A stretch of DNA of 64,000 bases from assembly GCA_902619665.1 (NCBI GenBank), contig CACNFB010000002.1, forward strand, positions 91,113 to 155,112, given 5' to 3'. Source of the DNA: an uncultured Pelagibacteraceae bacterium (GTDB lineage: Bacteria > Pseudomonadota > Alphaproteobacteria > Pelagibacterales > Pelagibacteraceae). The notes below the pieces were generated by a model. The model did no database searches. It saw only the letters and a program-made list of their open reading frames with translations, and had not been told where the DNA came from. The number at the start of each line of letters is the position of its first letter. Position 1 is the stretch's first letter. Shown here one piece after another: positions 18,113-28,536 of this stretch. Position numbers and translations under genes: made by a program.

Positions 18113-18723
18113 TTTGATGGGTCTGATGTTCCTGCAGAAACTATAAATTTTGAAGCTTCTTCAAATGACATATCTAAATAGATAACTTCGTCTTTAGGAT
18201 ACATTAGTAAAAAACCACTAGTAGGATTAGGAGTGGTTGGCACAAATACATTAATCATTTGTTTGTTAACTTTTTTGCTAATCTCTCCTTCATTTTCTTT
18301 TGTTGCAAAACCAACTGCCCAAGAGCCTTTTTTTGGGTACTCAACTAAGACAACACTTTTTTTATCTTTGCCTGTTGAAGTAAAACTTTGTGTCATTTGA
18401 CCTATGGCTGAATATATTGTTCGTAAAATTGGAATCTTTTTAAATATGTCATTAATTAATGAAACAATTCTTTTTCCAAAAAAAGATAAAGAAATTCCAC
18501 CAACAATAATTATTATAACAACAGATAATAAAATTTCTAAACCTGGTATCGAAAAAGGTAAATAACTATTTGGATTAATTTCATTTGGAAGGAGTTTAGA
18601 TGAAATTTTAATTAAAAAAATTGTTAAATATAAAGTAAATCCAATCGGGACAAGAACCACAATGCCAGCTAAAAAATAATTTCTTAATCTAGCCAAAATT
18701 GAGATTTTTTTTTTATCAGACAT
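18109..18723 (-). CDS. DUF502 membrane protein
   Basis: The 204-aa protein matches the DUF502 family. The N-terminal RLRNYFLAGIVVLVPIGFTLYLTIFLI is the first membrane span and LEILLSVVIIIIVGGISLSFFG the second. The conserved cytoplasmic part includes PILRTIYSAIGQMTQSF, VLVEYPKKGSWAVGF, then FVPTTPNPTSGFLL. The function is unknown in bacteria. recG and a DUF502 gene are frequently neighbours in alphaproteobacteria. The ATG follows a possible 25-codon ORF after one base. Confidence 0.88.
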   Translation of the reverse strand: MSDKKKISILARLRNYFLAGIVVLVPIGFTLYLTIFLIKISSKLLPNEINPNSYLPFSIPGLEILLSVVIIIIVGGISLSFFGKRIVSLINDIFKKIPILRTIYSAIGQMTQSFTSTGKDKKSVVLVEYPKKGSWAVGFATKENEGEISKKVNKQMINVFVPTTPNPTSGFLLMYPKDEVIYLDMSFEEASKFIVSAGTSDPSN

Positions 18724-18724
18724 A

Positions 18725-18802
18725 TTAATTGTAAGATGAATAAATAACGAAAATTAATGCGATAATAAACAAAAATAACAATATTTTATTGTTTAAATTC
18801 AT
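18725..18802 (-). CDS. Possible 25-aa single-span membrane micropeptide
   Basis: This short ATG-to-TAA frame encodes a polar MNLNNK start, about 16 consecutive hydrophobic residues (ILLFLFIIALIFVIY) and a polar SSYN tail, the layout of a small transmembrane protein. Its stop is followed after one base by the DUF502 ATG (TAATATG), so the two would be translationally coupled. It fills most of an unusually long (121 bp) intergenic gap. There is no Shine-Dalgarno, and the AT-rich composition alone can yield such frames, so confidence is modest. Confidence 0.4.
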   Translation of the reverse strand: MNLNNKILLFLFIIALIFVIYSSYN

Positions 18803-18844
18803 ATATATTTTATAAATCATCATTAATACAAGAAAATAATTATT

Positions 18845-19663
18845 ATGGATAGAAGAAAATTTTTAAATTTAGTTGGTTGTGGTTGTTGTGGTTATTTTCT
18901 TACATCATGTGGATCCGCGCCAATTACAGATAGAAAACAATTAAAATTAGTACCAGAATCAAAAATAAATGCACAAGCAGCAAATTTATATGAAAAAATT
19001 AAAGAAAAAGAGAAACTAAGTGACGATATAAAGTCCCTTAATCTTATTAAAGAAATAGGAAAAAAAATGGAAAACTCAATAAGTCTTTATTTTGATAATA
19101 AAAATATTCCAGATCCAACAAATAATTTTCAATGGGAATATATATTAATAGATAACAAAAAGATTAAAAATGCATGGTGTATGCCTGGAGGAAAAATAGC
19201 TGTTTATACAGGTATGCTAGAAATCACAAAAAATGAAGATGGACTTGCTGCTGTTATGGGTCATGAAATTGCACATGCAGTTGCAAAACATGGTGTCGAA
19301 AGAGCAAGTAGGACTGTTGTATTAAAAACTAGCACCCAGTTAATAGATATTTTATCTGGTGGTAAGCTTTCACAAGTAAATAGAACTACGGGTATGGATA
19401 CTGTTGGTTTGTTATCTAAAATAGGTATTATGAATCCTTTTAATCGTAAACAAGAATCTGAAGCTGACTACTTGGGATTAATTTTTTCATCTTTATCAGG
19501 ATATGATATTAGGGAAACTACAAAAATATGGGAGAGAATGAAAGAGGCAAATAAAGGTAAAGAGCCGCCCATATTTTTAAATACACATCCATCATCCTCG
19601 AAAAGAATTGAAAATATAAATGGTTGGATTGATAAGATAAGATATGAGTTTCCACCAATATAG
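18845..19663 (+). CDS. M48 family metalloprotease, exported lipoprotein
   Basis: The 272-aa protein begins with a twin-arginine-like sequence (DRRKFLNLVG) followed by a lipobox near LTSCG (Cys about residue 22), so it is likely exported and lipid-anchored. The zincin motif HEIAHAVAKHG lies near residues 140-150, and the third ligand is the Glu in QESEADYLG near residue 206. This is the BepA/LoiP-like group that processes or degrades outer-membrane proteins. It carries no TPR region. It is transcribed alone and is convergent with tRNA-Lys. Confidence 0.9.
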   Translation: MDRRKFLNLVGCGCCGYFLTSCGSAPITDRKQLKLVPESKINAQAANLYEKIKEKEKLSDDIKSLNLIKEIGKKMENSISLYFDNKNIPDPTNNFQWEYILIDNKKIKNAWCMPGGKIAVYTGMLEITKNEDGLAAVMGHEIAHAVAKHGVERASRTVVLKTSTQLIDILSGGKLSQVNRTTGMDTVGLLSKIGIMNPFNRKQESEADYLGLIFSSLSGYDIRETTKIWERMKEANKGKEPPIFLNTHPSSSKRIENINGWIDKIRYEFPPI

Positions 19664-19676
19664 TATGTAGTTAATA

Positions 19677-19752
<76 letters not shown>

Positions 19753-19766
19753 ATAAAGAATTGACT

Positions 19767-19794
19767 TTTATAGTGATTATTTTTTAATTATCAA
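19767..19794 (-). promoter_or_regulatory. sigma70-type promoter of tRNA-Lys
   Basis: On the minus strand TTGATA (19789-19794; 5 of 6 to TTGACA) is followed after 16 bp by TATAAA (19767-19772). The tRNA 5' end lies 14 bp further on. Confidence 0.6.
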
Positions 19795-19803
19795 TGCGAA
19801 ATT

Positions 19804-20916
19804 TTATAACTTATTAGCATATTTCCTATAAAACTTGGTAAAAGTACCTCTTTTAATATTTTTTCTAATTTCATACATTAATTCTTGATAAAAATTAATA
19901 TTATTTAATGTAAGAATCATAGAGCCCAACATTTCATTGGTGTTGAATAAGTGATTAATATAATTTTTAGAGTATTTATTTAAATCGAATATTTTTACTG
20001 ATTCATCTAGTGGTTTGTTGTCTTTTTTGTATTTTGCGTTTCTAATATTCACTTTTCCATTCCAAGTAAATGCTAGGCCCGTTCTTCCAGCCCTAGTTGG
20101 TAATACACAATCAAACATATCAACACCGCGCATTACAGATCCAAGTATATCTGAAGGTGTTCCAACACCCATTAAATATCTAGGTTTATTGATAGGCATG
20201 TAATTCTTAAGATAATCTAAAACCTTAAACATCTCTTTTTGAGAGTCTCCTACGGCCAATCCACCTATAGCATATCCATCAAACCCGATTTTTATTAGTT
20301 CTTTTAATGACTTTAATCTTAGATCATTAAATAAACCTCCTTGAACAATACCAAAGAGGGCCTTGTGTTTATTTCTTCCAAATTCTTTTTTTGATCTCTT
20401 GGCCCATTCAGTTGATAGATTTACAGCATTCAAAATCGTGTCATAGCTTAATGTTTTTCTTGGACATTCATCTAGTACCATAACAATATCTGAGTTTAGT
20501 TTTTTTTGTATTTTAATACTTTGTTCTGGGCTTAATATGAATTTTTTTCCATCAATATGAGAATTAAATATTGCACCTTTAGATCTATCAATTTTGTTTA
20601 ACTTAGATAATGACATAATTTGATATCCACCAGAATCAGTTAAGATTGGCACTTTACAGTTCATAAAATTATGTAGACCACCAGCTTTTTTAACTCTGTC
20701 TGCACCAGGTCTAATCATTAAATGATAGGTATTAGATAAAACAATTTGACTTCCAGCCTTAATAACATCTTTAATAAATGTAGCTTTAACAGTTGCCTGG
20801 GTCCCAACTGGCATAAATACTGGAGTATCTATTGTACCACGACTAGTAATTATTTTTCCAAGTCTTGCAAATTTTTCTTTTTTAAGAACATTAAAATTAA
20901 ATTTTTTTAATGTCAT
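19804..20916 (-). CDS. tgt: tRNA-guanine transglycosylase, zinc-site-less variant
   Basis: TGT exchanges G34 for preQ1 in GUN anticodon tRNAs (queuosine pathway). The 370-aa protein has the catalytic features: Asp94 in LTDSGGYQ, Asp269 in MFDCVLPTRAGRTG, and the substrate-pocket loops VQGG and GYAIGGLAVG. The structural zinc site is absent. Aligned with the Zymomonas mobilis enzyme (Cys318, Cys320, Cys323, His349) the positions are Val307, Ile309, Leu312 and Asn338, while flanking residues (PLD, KYSKNYINHL, FYQELM) align without gaps. The fold is presumably held by hydrophobic packing. It is followed at 9 nt by a peptidyl-prolyl isomerase gene upstream in the same direction. Confidence 0.95.
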   Translation of the reverse strand: MTLKKFNFNVLKKEKFARLGKIITSRGTIDTPVFMPVGTQATVKATFIKDVIKAGSQIVLSNTYHLMIRPGADRVKKAGGLHNFMNCKVPILTDSGGYQIMSLSKLNKIDRSKGAIFNSHIDGKKFILSPEQSIKIQKKLNSDIVMVLDECPRKTLSYDTILNAVNLSTEWAKRSKKEFGRNKHKALFGIVQGGLFNDLRLKSLKELIKIGFDGYAIGGLAVGDSQKEMFKVLDYLKNYMPINKPRYLMGVGTPSDILGSVMRGVDMFDCVLPTRAGRTGLAFTWNGKVNIRNAKYKKDNKPLDESVKIFDLNKYSKNYINHLFNTNEMLGSMILTLNNINFYQELMYEIRKNIKRGTFTKFYRKYANKL

Positions 20917-20925
20917 TAATTAAAA

Positions 20926-21477
20926 TTATTCTGATTTAAAAGATATTATCTTATCTGGATCAGTCACAGCTCCGTTATTATTCGAGTCGCCTCTTTTAAT
21001 TTTATCAACAAATTCCATTCCACTAATTACTTTACCGAATACAGTATATTGTCTGTCTAAAAATGGAGCTGGTTGAAAACAAATAAAAAACTGGCTATTA
21101 GCACTATCTGGGTTTTGAGATCTGGCCATAGATAATGTGCCTCTCTCATGTGGTAAATTATTAAATTCAGCTTTTAGATCTGGTAAATCAGAACCACCCA
21201 TACCTGCTCTATTTAAATCAAATTCTTTGCTCTCTGTATTACCAAATTGCACATCACCTGTCTGCGCCATAAATCCATCTATTACTCTATGAAATACAAC
21301 ACCGTTGTATTTTCCTGAATTTGCTAATTCTTTTATTCTGTTAACATGACCTGGGGCAACATCTGGAAATAATTCAATTTTCACCTCCCCGTCTTTTAAT
21401 TTTAAAATCATAGTATTTTCCTCCGCTGATAAATTAGAACTAATAAATAAAAATATTAAGATTAATACTCTAATCAT
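20926..21477 (-). CDS. Cyclophilin-type peptidyl-prolyl isomerase, exported
   Basis: The 183-aa protein has a short signal peptide (LILIFLFISSNLSA) followed by a cyclophilin domain. Signatures are VVFHRVIDGFMAQTGD with the catalytic Arg, GTLSMARSQNPDSANSQFFI and FGKVISGMEFVDKI. It should catalyse proline isomerisation of periplasmic proteins. The ATG overlaps coaD by 8 nt, placing it in the gyrA-coaD-ppi-tgt string typical of alphaproteobacteria. Confidence 0.94.
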   Translation of the reverse strand: MIRVLILIFLFISSNLSAEENTMILKLKDGEVKIELFPDVAPGHVNRIKELANSGKYNGVVFHRVIDGFMAQTGDVQFGNTESKEFDLNRAGMGGSDLPDLKAEFNNLPHERGTLSMARSQNPDSANSQFFICFQPAPFLDRQYTVFGKVISGMEFVDKIKRGDSNNNGAVTDPDKIISFKSE

Positions 21478-21964
21478 TTAATTTTAGTTTTAAATGTTTT
21501 AATACACTTTTTGTAGTAAATTTCTTCACATTTCCTTTTAAATCGGCAATCTCTTTTACTAATTTAGATGAAATAATTTGATTTTGAGGGTCAGACATTA
21601 AAAATACAGTTTCAATTTTATCATTTAATTTTTTATTCATTCCAGAAAGTTGAAATTCATATTCAAAATCCGAAGTTGCTCTAAGTCCCCTAAGGATCAC
21701 GTTGGATTTCATTTTTTTACAAAAATCAGTCGTTAAAGTATTAAATGTTACTACCTTTATTTGCTTCTTTTTAAATTTAAGATCACTAAAAAGAGATTTT
21801 TTTACTAAATATTCTCTCTCTTCAGCTGAAAATAAATATTCTTTATTATTACCATCTGAAATCGCAATTATAAGGTTATCAAAAATATTTAATGCTTTTT
21901 TGATTAAATCTATATGGCCAAAAGTAATTGGGTCAAATGTTCCTGGATAAATAACTTTTTTCAT
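21470..21964 (-). CDS. coaD: Phosphopantetheine adenylyltransferase
   Basis: CoaD makes dephospho-CoA from 4'-phosphopantetheine and ATP. The 164-aa protein has the nucleotidyltransferase signature YPGTFDPITFGHIDLI at the start (T/HxGH motif), LRGLRATSDFEYEFQ near residue 90, and the C-terminal ISSKLVKEIA (the ISST/S-x-R region). Its ATG shares a base with the gyrA stop (TAATG). Confidence 0.96.
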   Translation of the reverse strand: MKKVIYPGTFDPITFGHIDLIKKALNIFDNLIIAISDGNNKEYLFSAEEREYLVKKSLFSDLKFKKKQIKVVTFNTLTTDFCKKMKSNVILRGLRATSDFEYEFQLSGMNKKLNDKIETVFLMSDPQNQIISSKLVKEIADLKGNVKKFTTKSVLKHLKLKLND

Positions 21965-24507
21965 TATAGTAAGTTATCATCAATTTTAATTGCTGAAACA
22001 ACTTTTTCATCTCCTGATAATCTGATTATTCTAACTCCTTGTGTATTACGTCCAGCAATTCTTATTTCTTTAACCGCAACTCTAATCACTCTTCCCTTGT
22101 TTGTAGATATCAAAATTTCATCACCCTCAAAAACTGGGAACGAAGAAGACACATTTCCATTTCTAGAGGAATTAACTATACCTATTATTCCTTTTCCTCC
22201 TCTATTTGTTACCCTAAAATCATTTGAAGCAGTTCTTTTTCCAAAGCCGTTTTCGGTGATTGATAAAATAAATTTATCACCTTTTTTTCCATTTTTTGTA
22301 TCTTTATCAATAGTTGATAAAGATACGATCAAATCTTTTTCTTTTAGGTTTATACCTCTTATTCCCTTAGAGGATCTGCCTTTAAATAATCTAATCTTTT
22401 CAACGTTAAATCTTATAGATTTCCCGTTTAGTGAACTAAGTATAATATCTTGATCCTCTCTACATATTTTTACGCCGATAATTTTGTCGTCAGGATCAAG
22501 TTTCATCGCAATTTTTCCAGATGCGTTTATATTAATAAAATCTTCAAGAGAGTTTTTTCTTATTTTGCCTTTTGAAGTTGCAAAAACTATATTAAGATTT
22601 TTCCACTCTGATTTTTCTTCAGGCAAAGGCATTATAGAGCTTATAGATTGATGGTTTTTTAAAGGTAAAATGTTGTACAAAGACTTACCTCTTGAAATAG
22701 AAGTGCCCTCAGGTATTTTCCACGCTTTTAATTTATATACCAATCCTTCTGTTGAAAAAAAGAGAACTGATGTATGTGTGTTCACGGATAAGGTTTGCAC
22801 AACAGAGTCTTGTTCTCTTGTTTTAATTCCAGCCTTTCCCTTTCCACCTCTTTTCTGTGCCCTTACACTACTTAAGGCTCCGCGTTTGATATAACCTTGT
22901 AGAGTTACTGTTATAATTACAGATTCTTTTTGAATAGTTTCCTCAATATCGTAATTTAATATCGCATCAATTATTTTTGTTCTTCTTGGATTAGAGTATT
23001 TTTCCTTAATTAAATTCAAATCATTATTGATTACTTTTAATAATTCTTTTCTAGAAGATAAAATCTTTTTATATTGGATAATTAAGTCAGACAATTTTTT
23101 AATCTCAGCTTCTATTTCATTTATACCCAAAGCTGTAAGTTTTTGTAATCTTAATTCTAAAATAGAATTTACTTGATCAATTGAAAAAGAATATACTGCA
23201 ATAGTATTTTTTTTCTCTATAAGTTTAATAAATTTTTGAGTTGATTTAATTTTCCATTTTGTTTTAACTAATGTTTCTTTTGCAATTTCAGGATTTTTTG
23301 AATTTCTAATTATCTTAATAATCTTATCAATATTTTCTACAGCTACCGAAAGACCAATTAAAATGTGAGCTCTGTCTTCTGCTTTTTTTAAATCAAATTT
23401 TGTTTTCTTTGTGACAACATCTTCCCTAAATTTTAAAAAAGACTCTAAAAAATCCTTTAAATTACAGTTTTTTGGTTTTTTATCTACGATAGCTAAAGTA
23501 TTAAAGCTGAATGAAGACTCTAGTGATGTATACTTATAAAGTTGTCTTTTGACAGTTTCTGGTTCAGTATTTCTTTTTAAATCTATAGCAACTCTGATCC
23601 CTTCTCTATTTGACTCATCTCTGATATCACTAATACCTTCAATTTTTTTATCTCTTATTAATTCTACAATCTTTTCATTTAATACAGATTTGTTTATTTG
23701 ATAAGGAATATTTGTAATTACTAATCTTTCTTTGCCATTTTTTAACTGCTCTATATTGATATCACCTCTAATTTTAAAAGAACCTCTGCCTGTTTTATAA
23801 CCCGTTTTAATAATATCTTTACCAATGATTGTTCCGCCAGTAGGAAAATCTGGACCGGGTATATGTTTCATTAATTCATTAATTTTAATATCTTTATTAT
23901 TAATTAAAGCTTGTGTTGCATTTATTACTTCGCCAAGATTATGTGGCGGTATACTAGTCGCCATTCCGACCGCAATTCCTCCGGCACCATTAACTAATAA
24001 ATTCGGATATTGAGCTGGTAAAACAACTGGTTCTTTTTCTGTTTCATCATAATTGCTTTTAAAATCTACAGTATTTTTTTCTATATCCTCAATTAAATAC
24101 TCAGCTATTTTAGAAAGTCTGGTTTCTGTATATCTCATTGCAGCAGGTGGATCTCCGTCGACAGAACCAAAGTTTCCTTGTCCATCAATAAGTGGTACAC
24201 TCATTGAAAAATCTTGTACCATTCTAACTAAAGCATCATAAACAGCTTGATCTCCATGAGGATGATATTTACCAATAACATCACCGACAATTCTGGCTGA
24301 TTTTCTAAATTGTTTTGACCAATCAAAACCTCCTTTGTACATGGCATAAATTATTCTTCTGTGTACTGGTTTTAATCCATCTCTAATATCAGGTAATGCC
24401 CTACTAACAATAACGCTCATCGCGTATGATAGGTATGACGAACTCATTTCGTCGTACATAGCAATAGGTTTTATTTTAGATTTTTGATCTATTTCACTTT
24501 TGTCCAT
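21964..24507 (-). CDS. gyrA: DNA gyrase subunit A
   Basis: GyrA cuts and religates the gate segment during negative supercoiling. The 847-aa protein has the catalytic Tyr126 in AAMRYTETR. The quinolone-resistance region reads [10 protein letters not shown]; the residue equivalent to E. coli Ser83 is Gln87. The C-terminal beta-pinwheel carries a GyrA-box-like [10 protein letters not shown] near residue 560, which separates it from ParC. The gene follows ssb by 5 nt and overlaps coaD by one base. Confidence 0.97.
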   Translation of the reverse strand: MDKSEIDQKSKIKPIAMYDEMSSSYLSYAMSVIVSRALPDIRDGLKPVHRRIIYAMYKGGFDWSKQFRKSARIVGDVIGKYHPHGDQAVYDALVRMVQDFSMSVPLIDGQGNFGSVDGDPPAAMRYTETRLSKIAEYLIEDIEKNTVDFKSNYDETEKEPVVLPAQYPNLLVNGAGGIAVGMATSIPPHNLGEVINATQALINNKDIKINELMKHIPGPDFPTGGTIIGKDIIKTGYKTGRGSFKIRGDINIEQLKNGKERLVITNIPYQINKSVLNEKIVELIRDKKIEGISDIRDESNREGIRVAIDLKRNTEPETVKRQLYKYTSLESSFSFNTLAIVDKKPKNCNLKDFLESFLKFREDVVTKKTKFDLKKAEDRAHILIGLSVAVENIDKIIKIIRNSKNPEIAKETLVKTKWKIKSTQKFIKLIEKKNTIAVYSFSIDQVNSILELRLQKLTALGINEIEAEIKKLSDLIIQYKKILSSRKELLKVINNDLNLIKEKYSNPRRTKIIDAILNYDIEETIQKESVIITVTLQGYIKRGALSSVRAQKRGGKGKAGIKTREQDSVVQTLSVNTHTSVLFFSTEGLVYKLKAWKIPEGTSISRGKSLYNILPLKNHQSISSIMPLPEEKSEWKNLNIVFATSKGKIRKNSLEDFININASGKIAMKLDPDDKIIGVKICREDQDIILSSLNGKSIRFNVEKIRLFKGRSSKGIRGINLKEKDLIVSLSTIDKDTKNGKKGDKFILSITENGFGKRTASNDFRVTNRGGKGIIGIVNSSRNGNVSSSFPVFEGDEILISTNKGRVIRVAVKEIRIAGRNTQGVRIIRLSGDEKVVSAIKIDDNLL

Positions 24508-24512
24508 AAAAG

Positions 24513-24956
24513 TTAAAAAGGTATATCATCGTCAAGATTGCTATCTGTAATTTGCGATACTTCTTGATTGTTATTTGATGAAGTTAAATTAGAAGCGCCA
24601 CCACCACCCCCTAACATTGTCAGTGATGAGTTGTAACCTTGTATAACAATTTCAGTAGAATACTTATCTTGGCCAGATTGTTCATCTTTCCATTTTCTAG
24701 TTGTCAATTGTCCTTCAACATAAATTTGAGCACCTTTTTTTAGATATTGTTGAACCACGTTTACTAAGCCCTCATTAAATACAACCACACGGTGCCATTC
24801 AGTTTTTTCTTTTTTTTCTCCAGTGTTTTTGTCTTTCCAGCTTTGACTTGTAGCTAAACTAAGTCTAGCAACACTTTTGCCATTAACCATTTGTTTAATT
24901 TCAGGATCTGCGCCTAATCGTCCAATTAATAGTACTTTATTTAAACTTCCAGCCAT
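24513..24956 (-). CDS. ssb: Single-stranded DNA-binding protein
   Basis: The 147-aa protein has an OB-fold with [37 protein letters not shown] and [13 protein letters not shown], a glycine/asparagine linker, and the acidic protein-interaction tip DDDIPF. It is divergent from uvrA across 74 bp, an ssb/uvrA arrangement frequent in proteobacteria. No recognisable LexA operator (GTTC or GAAC repeats) is seen in that gap. Confidence 0.97.
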   Translation of the reverse strand: MAGSLNKVLLIGRLGADPEIKQMVNGKSVARLSLATSQSWKDKNTGEKKEKTEWHRVVVFNEGLVNVVQQYLKKGAQIYVEGQLTTRKWKDEQSGQDKYSTEIVIQGYNSSLTMLGGGGGASNLTSSNNNQEVSQITDSNLDDDIPF

Positions 24957-25030
24957 AATATTTTAATGATTTTATTATATCATAGAAAAGGTTTGATTAT
25001 TAATAATATTGAAGTAAAGCAACAAAAAAG

Positions 25031-27907
25031 ATGATTAAAAAGATAGTTATTAAAGGGGCAAAAGAACATAATTTGAGGAATATTTCTTTGGATATTCCAA
25101 AAGATAAATTTGTAGTAATAACTGGTCTGTCAGGATCAGGAAAATCATCTCTAGCTTTTGATACTATCTACGCCGAAGGACAAAGAAGATATGTTGAAAG
25201 TTTATCAGCTTATGCAAGACAATTTTTAGATAAAATGAAAAAGCCTAAAGTTGATTTAATCGAAGGCTTAAGTCCCGCAATATCAATTGAGCAAAAAAAT
25301 ACATCAAAAAATCCTAGATCAACAGTAGCAACTGTTACTGAAATATATGATTATATGAGAGTATTATTTGCAAGAGTTGGTATCCCCTACTCACCATTTA
25401 CTGGTAAAGAAATAAAATCACAAACAGTAACTCAAATTGTAGATAAAATTAAAACATTACCAAAAAAAAGTACTATTTATCTTTTTTCACCAATTGTAAG
25501 AGGTCGTAAAGGTGAATATAAAAAAGAAATTTTATCTTATAAAAAAAGAGGTTTTCGAAAAATTAAGATTGATGGAAAAATTTACGAGATAGATAACATC
25601 CCAGAATTAAATAAAAAAATAAAACATGAAATAGAAATATTAGTTGATAGGATAATACTAAATTCTGATTTAGGCAATCGTTTAGCTGAAAGTATCGAAA
25701 CCTCACTTAATTTGTCTAATGGATTATTATATGTAGAATACGAAAATGAAACGTTACCAGCTAAATTTAGAAAAAAAGAAAAAATAATATTTTCTTCTAA
25801 ATTTGCATGTCCTGAAAGCGGTTTTACTATAGAAGAAATTGAGCCAAGATTATTTTCATTTAATAGTCCATATGGAGCATGTGTCGAATGCGATGGTATT
25901 GGTATAAAATTAAATGTAGATCCTAATCTTGTTATTCCAAATGAAAAAAAGACAATTGCAGAAGGTGCGATTGAACCATGGTCTAAATCAAGCTCACTAT
26001 ATTATGCTCAAACACTATCATCCTTAGCAAAACACTATAACTTTTCTTTAGATGAAAAATGGTCAAAATTACCAAAAAAGATAAAGGATATAATTTTATA
26101 TGGTTCAGATGAAGAGGAAATTAAATTTTCTTACGATGATGGATATGAAAAATATTCGCATAAAAAAACTTTTGAGGGTGTAGTAAATAATCTTGAGAGA
26201 AGATATTTAGAAACTGATAGTGATTGGAAAAGAGAGGAAATATCACAATATCAATCAGATACTAAATGTGAGGCTTGTAACGGGTATAGATTAAAAGAAG
26301 AAGCATTATGTGTGAAAATAGACAATCAACACATAAGTGAAATATCTGAAAAATCTATTATAGATGCAGAAAAATGGTTCAAGTCTTTAAATGAAAAATT
26401 AGATGCAAGGCAAATAAAAATTGCAGAGCACATTCTAAAAGAAATAAATGAAAGACTAAATTTTTTATTAAATGTTGGATTGGATTATTTAACTTTATCA
26501 AGAGAGTCAGGTACTTTATCTGGTGGAGAGTCACAAAGGATAAGATTAGCTTCGCAAATTGGCTCTGGTCTGACCGGTGTACTTTATGTTCTTGATGAAC
26601 CATCTATAGGTCTTCACCAAAAAGACAATGTAAAATTAATTAATGCTTTAAAAAGATTAAGAGATTTAGGTAACACTGTAATTGTAGTAGAGCATGATAC
26701 TGAGACAATTGAAAATTCAGATTACATCATTGACTTAGGCCCAGAGGCTGGAAGCAAAGGTGGAGAAGTCATAGCTCACGGTGGATTAGAAGAGATAAAG
26801 AAAAATGAAAAAAGTATAACTGGTAAATACTTATGTAATAAATTTTATATACCAATACCAAAGAAAAGAAGATTAAGTAAGAATGGAAGATTTTTACAAA
26901 TTCTTGGTGCTTCAGGTAATAATCTAAAAAACGTTGATCTAAAAATTCCTTTTGGGACTTTTACTTGTATTACTGGAGTATCAGGTAGCGGTAAATCTAC
27001 TTTAATTTTACAAACTTTATTTAATGCTTTGAATATGAGTTTAAATAATAACAAATCAAGAAAAATTCCTATGCCGTTTAAAGGATTTAAAGGAATTGAA
27101 CTGATAGATAAAGTAATTGATATTGATCAATCACCAATAGGCAGAACTCCAAGATCTAACCCTGCTACTTACACTGCTGCTTTTGGACCTATTAGAGATT
27201 GGTTTACTAATTTACCAGAGTCTAAAAGTAGAGGATATAAACCAGGTAGATTTTCATTTAATGTTAAAGGAGGTAGATGTGAAGCCTGTGAAGGTGATGG
27301 TGTTATAACTTACGAAATGCACTTCCTTCCTGATGTATATGTAACATGTGATGAATGTAAAGGAAGTAGATACAACAGAGAAACTTTAGAAATTAAATTT
27401 AAAAATAAAAGTATAGCTGATGTATTAAACATGACCGTTGACGAAGGTTGTGATTTTTTTGAAAATATATCAAATATTAGATCAAAGTTACTGACACTTA
27501 AAAAAGTAGGACTTGGTTATATAAAAATTGGACAACAGGCAACCACATTATCTGGCGGAGAAGCACAAAGAATTAAACTAGCTAAAGAATTGTCAAAAAG
27601 ATCAACAGGTAGAACTATATATATTCTTGATGAACCTACTACAGGATTACATCAACATGACATTAAAAAACTTTTAGAAATTTTGCATACCTTTGTTGCA
27701 ACGGGCAATACAGTTATAGTTATAGAGCACAATTTAGATGTGATAAAAACAGCAGATCATATTATAGATATGGGTCCTGATGGTGGTGTAAAGGGTGGAG
27801 AAATTATCGCAGAGGGAAATCCAGAGAGCATTTGCAATGTTTCAAAAAGCTATACAGGTAAATTTTTAAAAAATTTACTAAACGGTAAATTTAAAAAAAT
27901 TGCATAA
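25031..27907 (+). CDS. uvrA: Excinuclease ABC subunit A
   Basis: UvrA recognises bulky lesions for nucleotide excision repair. The 958-aa protein has two ABC domains: Walker [13 protein letters not shown] near residue 33 and [12 protein letters not shown] near 655, and signatures [12 protein letters not shown] and [12 protein letters not shown]. The C-terminal zinc finger CEACEGDGV and [10 protein letters not shown] is intact. The first zinc module begins CPESG, with Ser in place of the second Cys, and continues to [15 protein letters not shown] is also present. The gene is probably monocistronic, divergent from ssb. Confidence 0.97.
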   Translation: MIKKIVIKGAKEHNLRNISLDIPKDKFVVITGLSGSGKSSLAFDTIYAEGQRRYVESLSAYARQFLDKMKKPKVDLIEGLSPAISIEQKNTSKNPRSTVATVTEIYDYMRVLFARVGIPYSPFTGKEIKSQTVTQIVDKIKTLPKKSTIYLFSPIVRGRKGEYKKEILSYKKRGFRKIKIDGKIYEIDNIPELNKKIKHEIEILVDRIILNSDLGNRLAESIETSLNLSNGLLYVEYENETLPAKFRKKEKIIFSSKFACPESGFTIEEIEPRLFSFNSPYGACVECDGIGIKLNVDPNLVIPNEKKTIAEGAIEPWSKSSSLYYAQTLSSLAKHYNFSLDEKWSKLPKKIKDIILYGSDEEEIKFSYDDGYEKYSHKKTFEGVVNNLERRYLETDSDWKREEISQYQSDTKCEACNGYRLKEEALCVKIDNQHISEISEKSIIDAEKWFKSLNEKLDARQIKIAEHILKEINERLNFLLNVGLDYLTLSRESGTLSGGESQRIRLASQIGSGLTGVLYVLDEPSIGLHQKDNVKLINALKRLRDLGNTVIVVEHDTETIENSDYIIDLGPEAGSKGGEVIAHGGLEEIKKNEKSITGKYLCNKFYIPIPKKRRLSKNGRFLQILGASGNNLKNVDLKIPFGTFTCITGVSGSGKSTLILQTLFNALNMSLNNNKSRKIPMPFKGFKGIELIDKVIDIDQSPIGRTPRSNPATYTAAFGPIRDWFTNLPESKSRGYKPGRFSFNVKGGRCEACEGDGVITYEMHFLPDVYVTCDECKGSRYNRETLEIKFKNKSIADVLNMTVDEGCDFFENISNIRSKLLTLKKVGLGYIKIGQQATTLSGGEAQRIKLAKELSKRSTGRTIYILDEPTTGLHQHDIKKLLEILHTFVATGNTVIVIEHNLDVIKTADHIIDMGPDGGVKGGEIIAEGNPESICNVSKSYTGKFLKNLLNGKFKKIA

Positions 27908-27928
27908 ATAATTAAATTTTGTTATAAT
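27900..27928 (+). promoter_or_regulatory. Candidate promoter giving a leaderless message for the PuuD-like gene
   Basis: TTGCAT (27900-27905) is followed after 17 bp by a perfect TATAAT (27923-27928). The ATG at 27934 lies 6 bp beyond the -10, which is where transcription should begin. There is no room for a ribosome-binding site. Confidence 0.5.
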
Positions 27929-27933
27929 TAAAT

Positions 27934-28536
27934 ATGGGAAATATCTTAAGTTCATTATCAAGAACTGTACATCTATCACTTGCTTTATCTATTGTATTGT
28001 TTTTGATTTTATTTTTTCAAAATGGTGGTTTTGACTTTGACACATTGTTCTGGAGTTGGTTATTCAGATACATCCATGTTTTAGTTGGAATAATGTGGAT
28101 AGGATTATTGTGGTATTTTAACTTTGTTCAAATACCGAATATGTCTAAAATTCCAGATGAACATAAACCTGCGATAAGTAAGGTAATTGCTCCAGCTGCA
28201 CTATTTTGGTTTAGATGGGCGGCTCTTGCAACAATCATTTCAGGTTTAATATTAGGTTACATAAACGGATATATTCATGATGCCATGACACTAGGTATTA
28301 TGTCAGGCGGTGGAAAAAGTACTGCGATAGGAATTGGAATGTGGCTGGGTATAATAATGGCATTCAATGTTTGGTTTGTTATATGGCCAAATCAAAAAAA
28401 AGCATTAGGCATTGTTGAGGTAGATGCAGACACTAAAGCAAAATCAGCTAGAGTTGCAATGTTGTTTTCTAGAACAAATACTTTGCTTTCGTTACCTATG
28501 CTTTTAAGCATGGTTGTAGCGCAAAATCTTTATTAA
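27934..28536 (+). CDS. PuuD-like membrane protein (urate oxidase N-terminal domain only)
   Basis: The 200-aa protein has about five hydrophobic segments and resembles the membrane domain of PuuD urate hydroxylases (Urate_ox_N family). It has FRYIHVLVGIMWIGLLWYFNF with the conserved His, then ALFWFRWAALATIISGLILG, GIGMWLGIIMAFNVWFVIWPNQKKALG and ARVAMLFSRTNTLLSLPML. The C-terminal cytochrome c domain of true PuuD is missing and no purine genes are nearby. Urate oxidation is therefore not supported. A haem- or redox-linked membrane role is a guess. Its stop shares a TTAA with the convergent secF stop. Confidence 0.8.
   Translation: MGNILSSLSRTVHLSLALSIVLFLILFFQNGGFDFDTLFWSWLFRYIHVLVGIMWIGLLWYFNFVQIPNMSKIPDEHKPAISKVIAPAALFWFRWAALATIISGLILGYINGYIHDAMTLGIMSGGGKSTAIGIGMWLGIIMAFNVWFVIWPNQKKALGIVEVDADTKAKSARVAMLFSRTNTLLSLPMLLSMVVAQNLY

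Noticed and set aside
24957-25030. LexA/SOS operator between ssb and uvrA
   Set aside because: Neither GTTC-N7-GTTC/GAAC-N7-GAAC (alphaproteobacterial) nor CTG-N10-CAG (E. coli type) pattern is present in the 74-bp gap.
27934-28536. Functional urate hydroxylase PuuD
   Set aside because: Only the membrane half is present, without the cytochrome c domain, and no purine-degradation genes are nearby.
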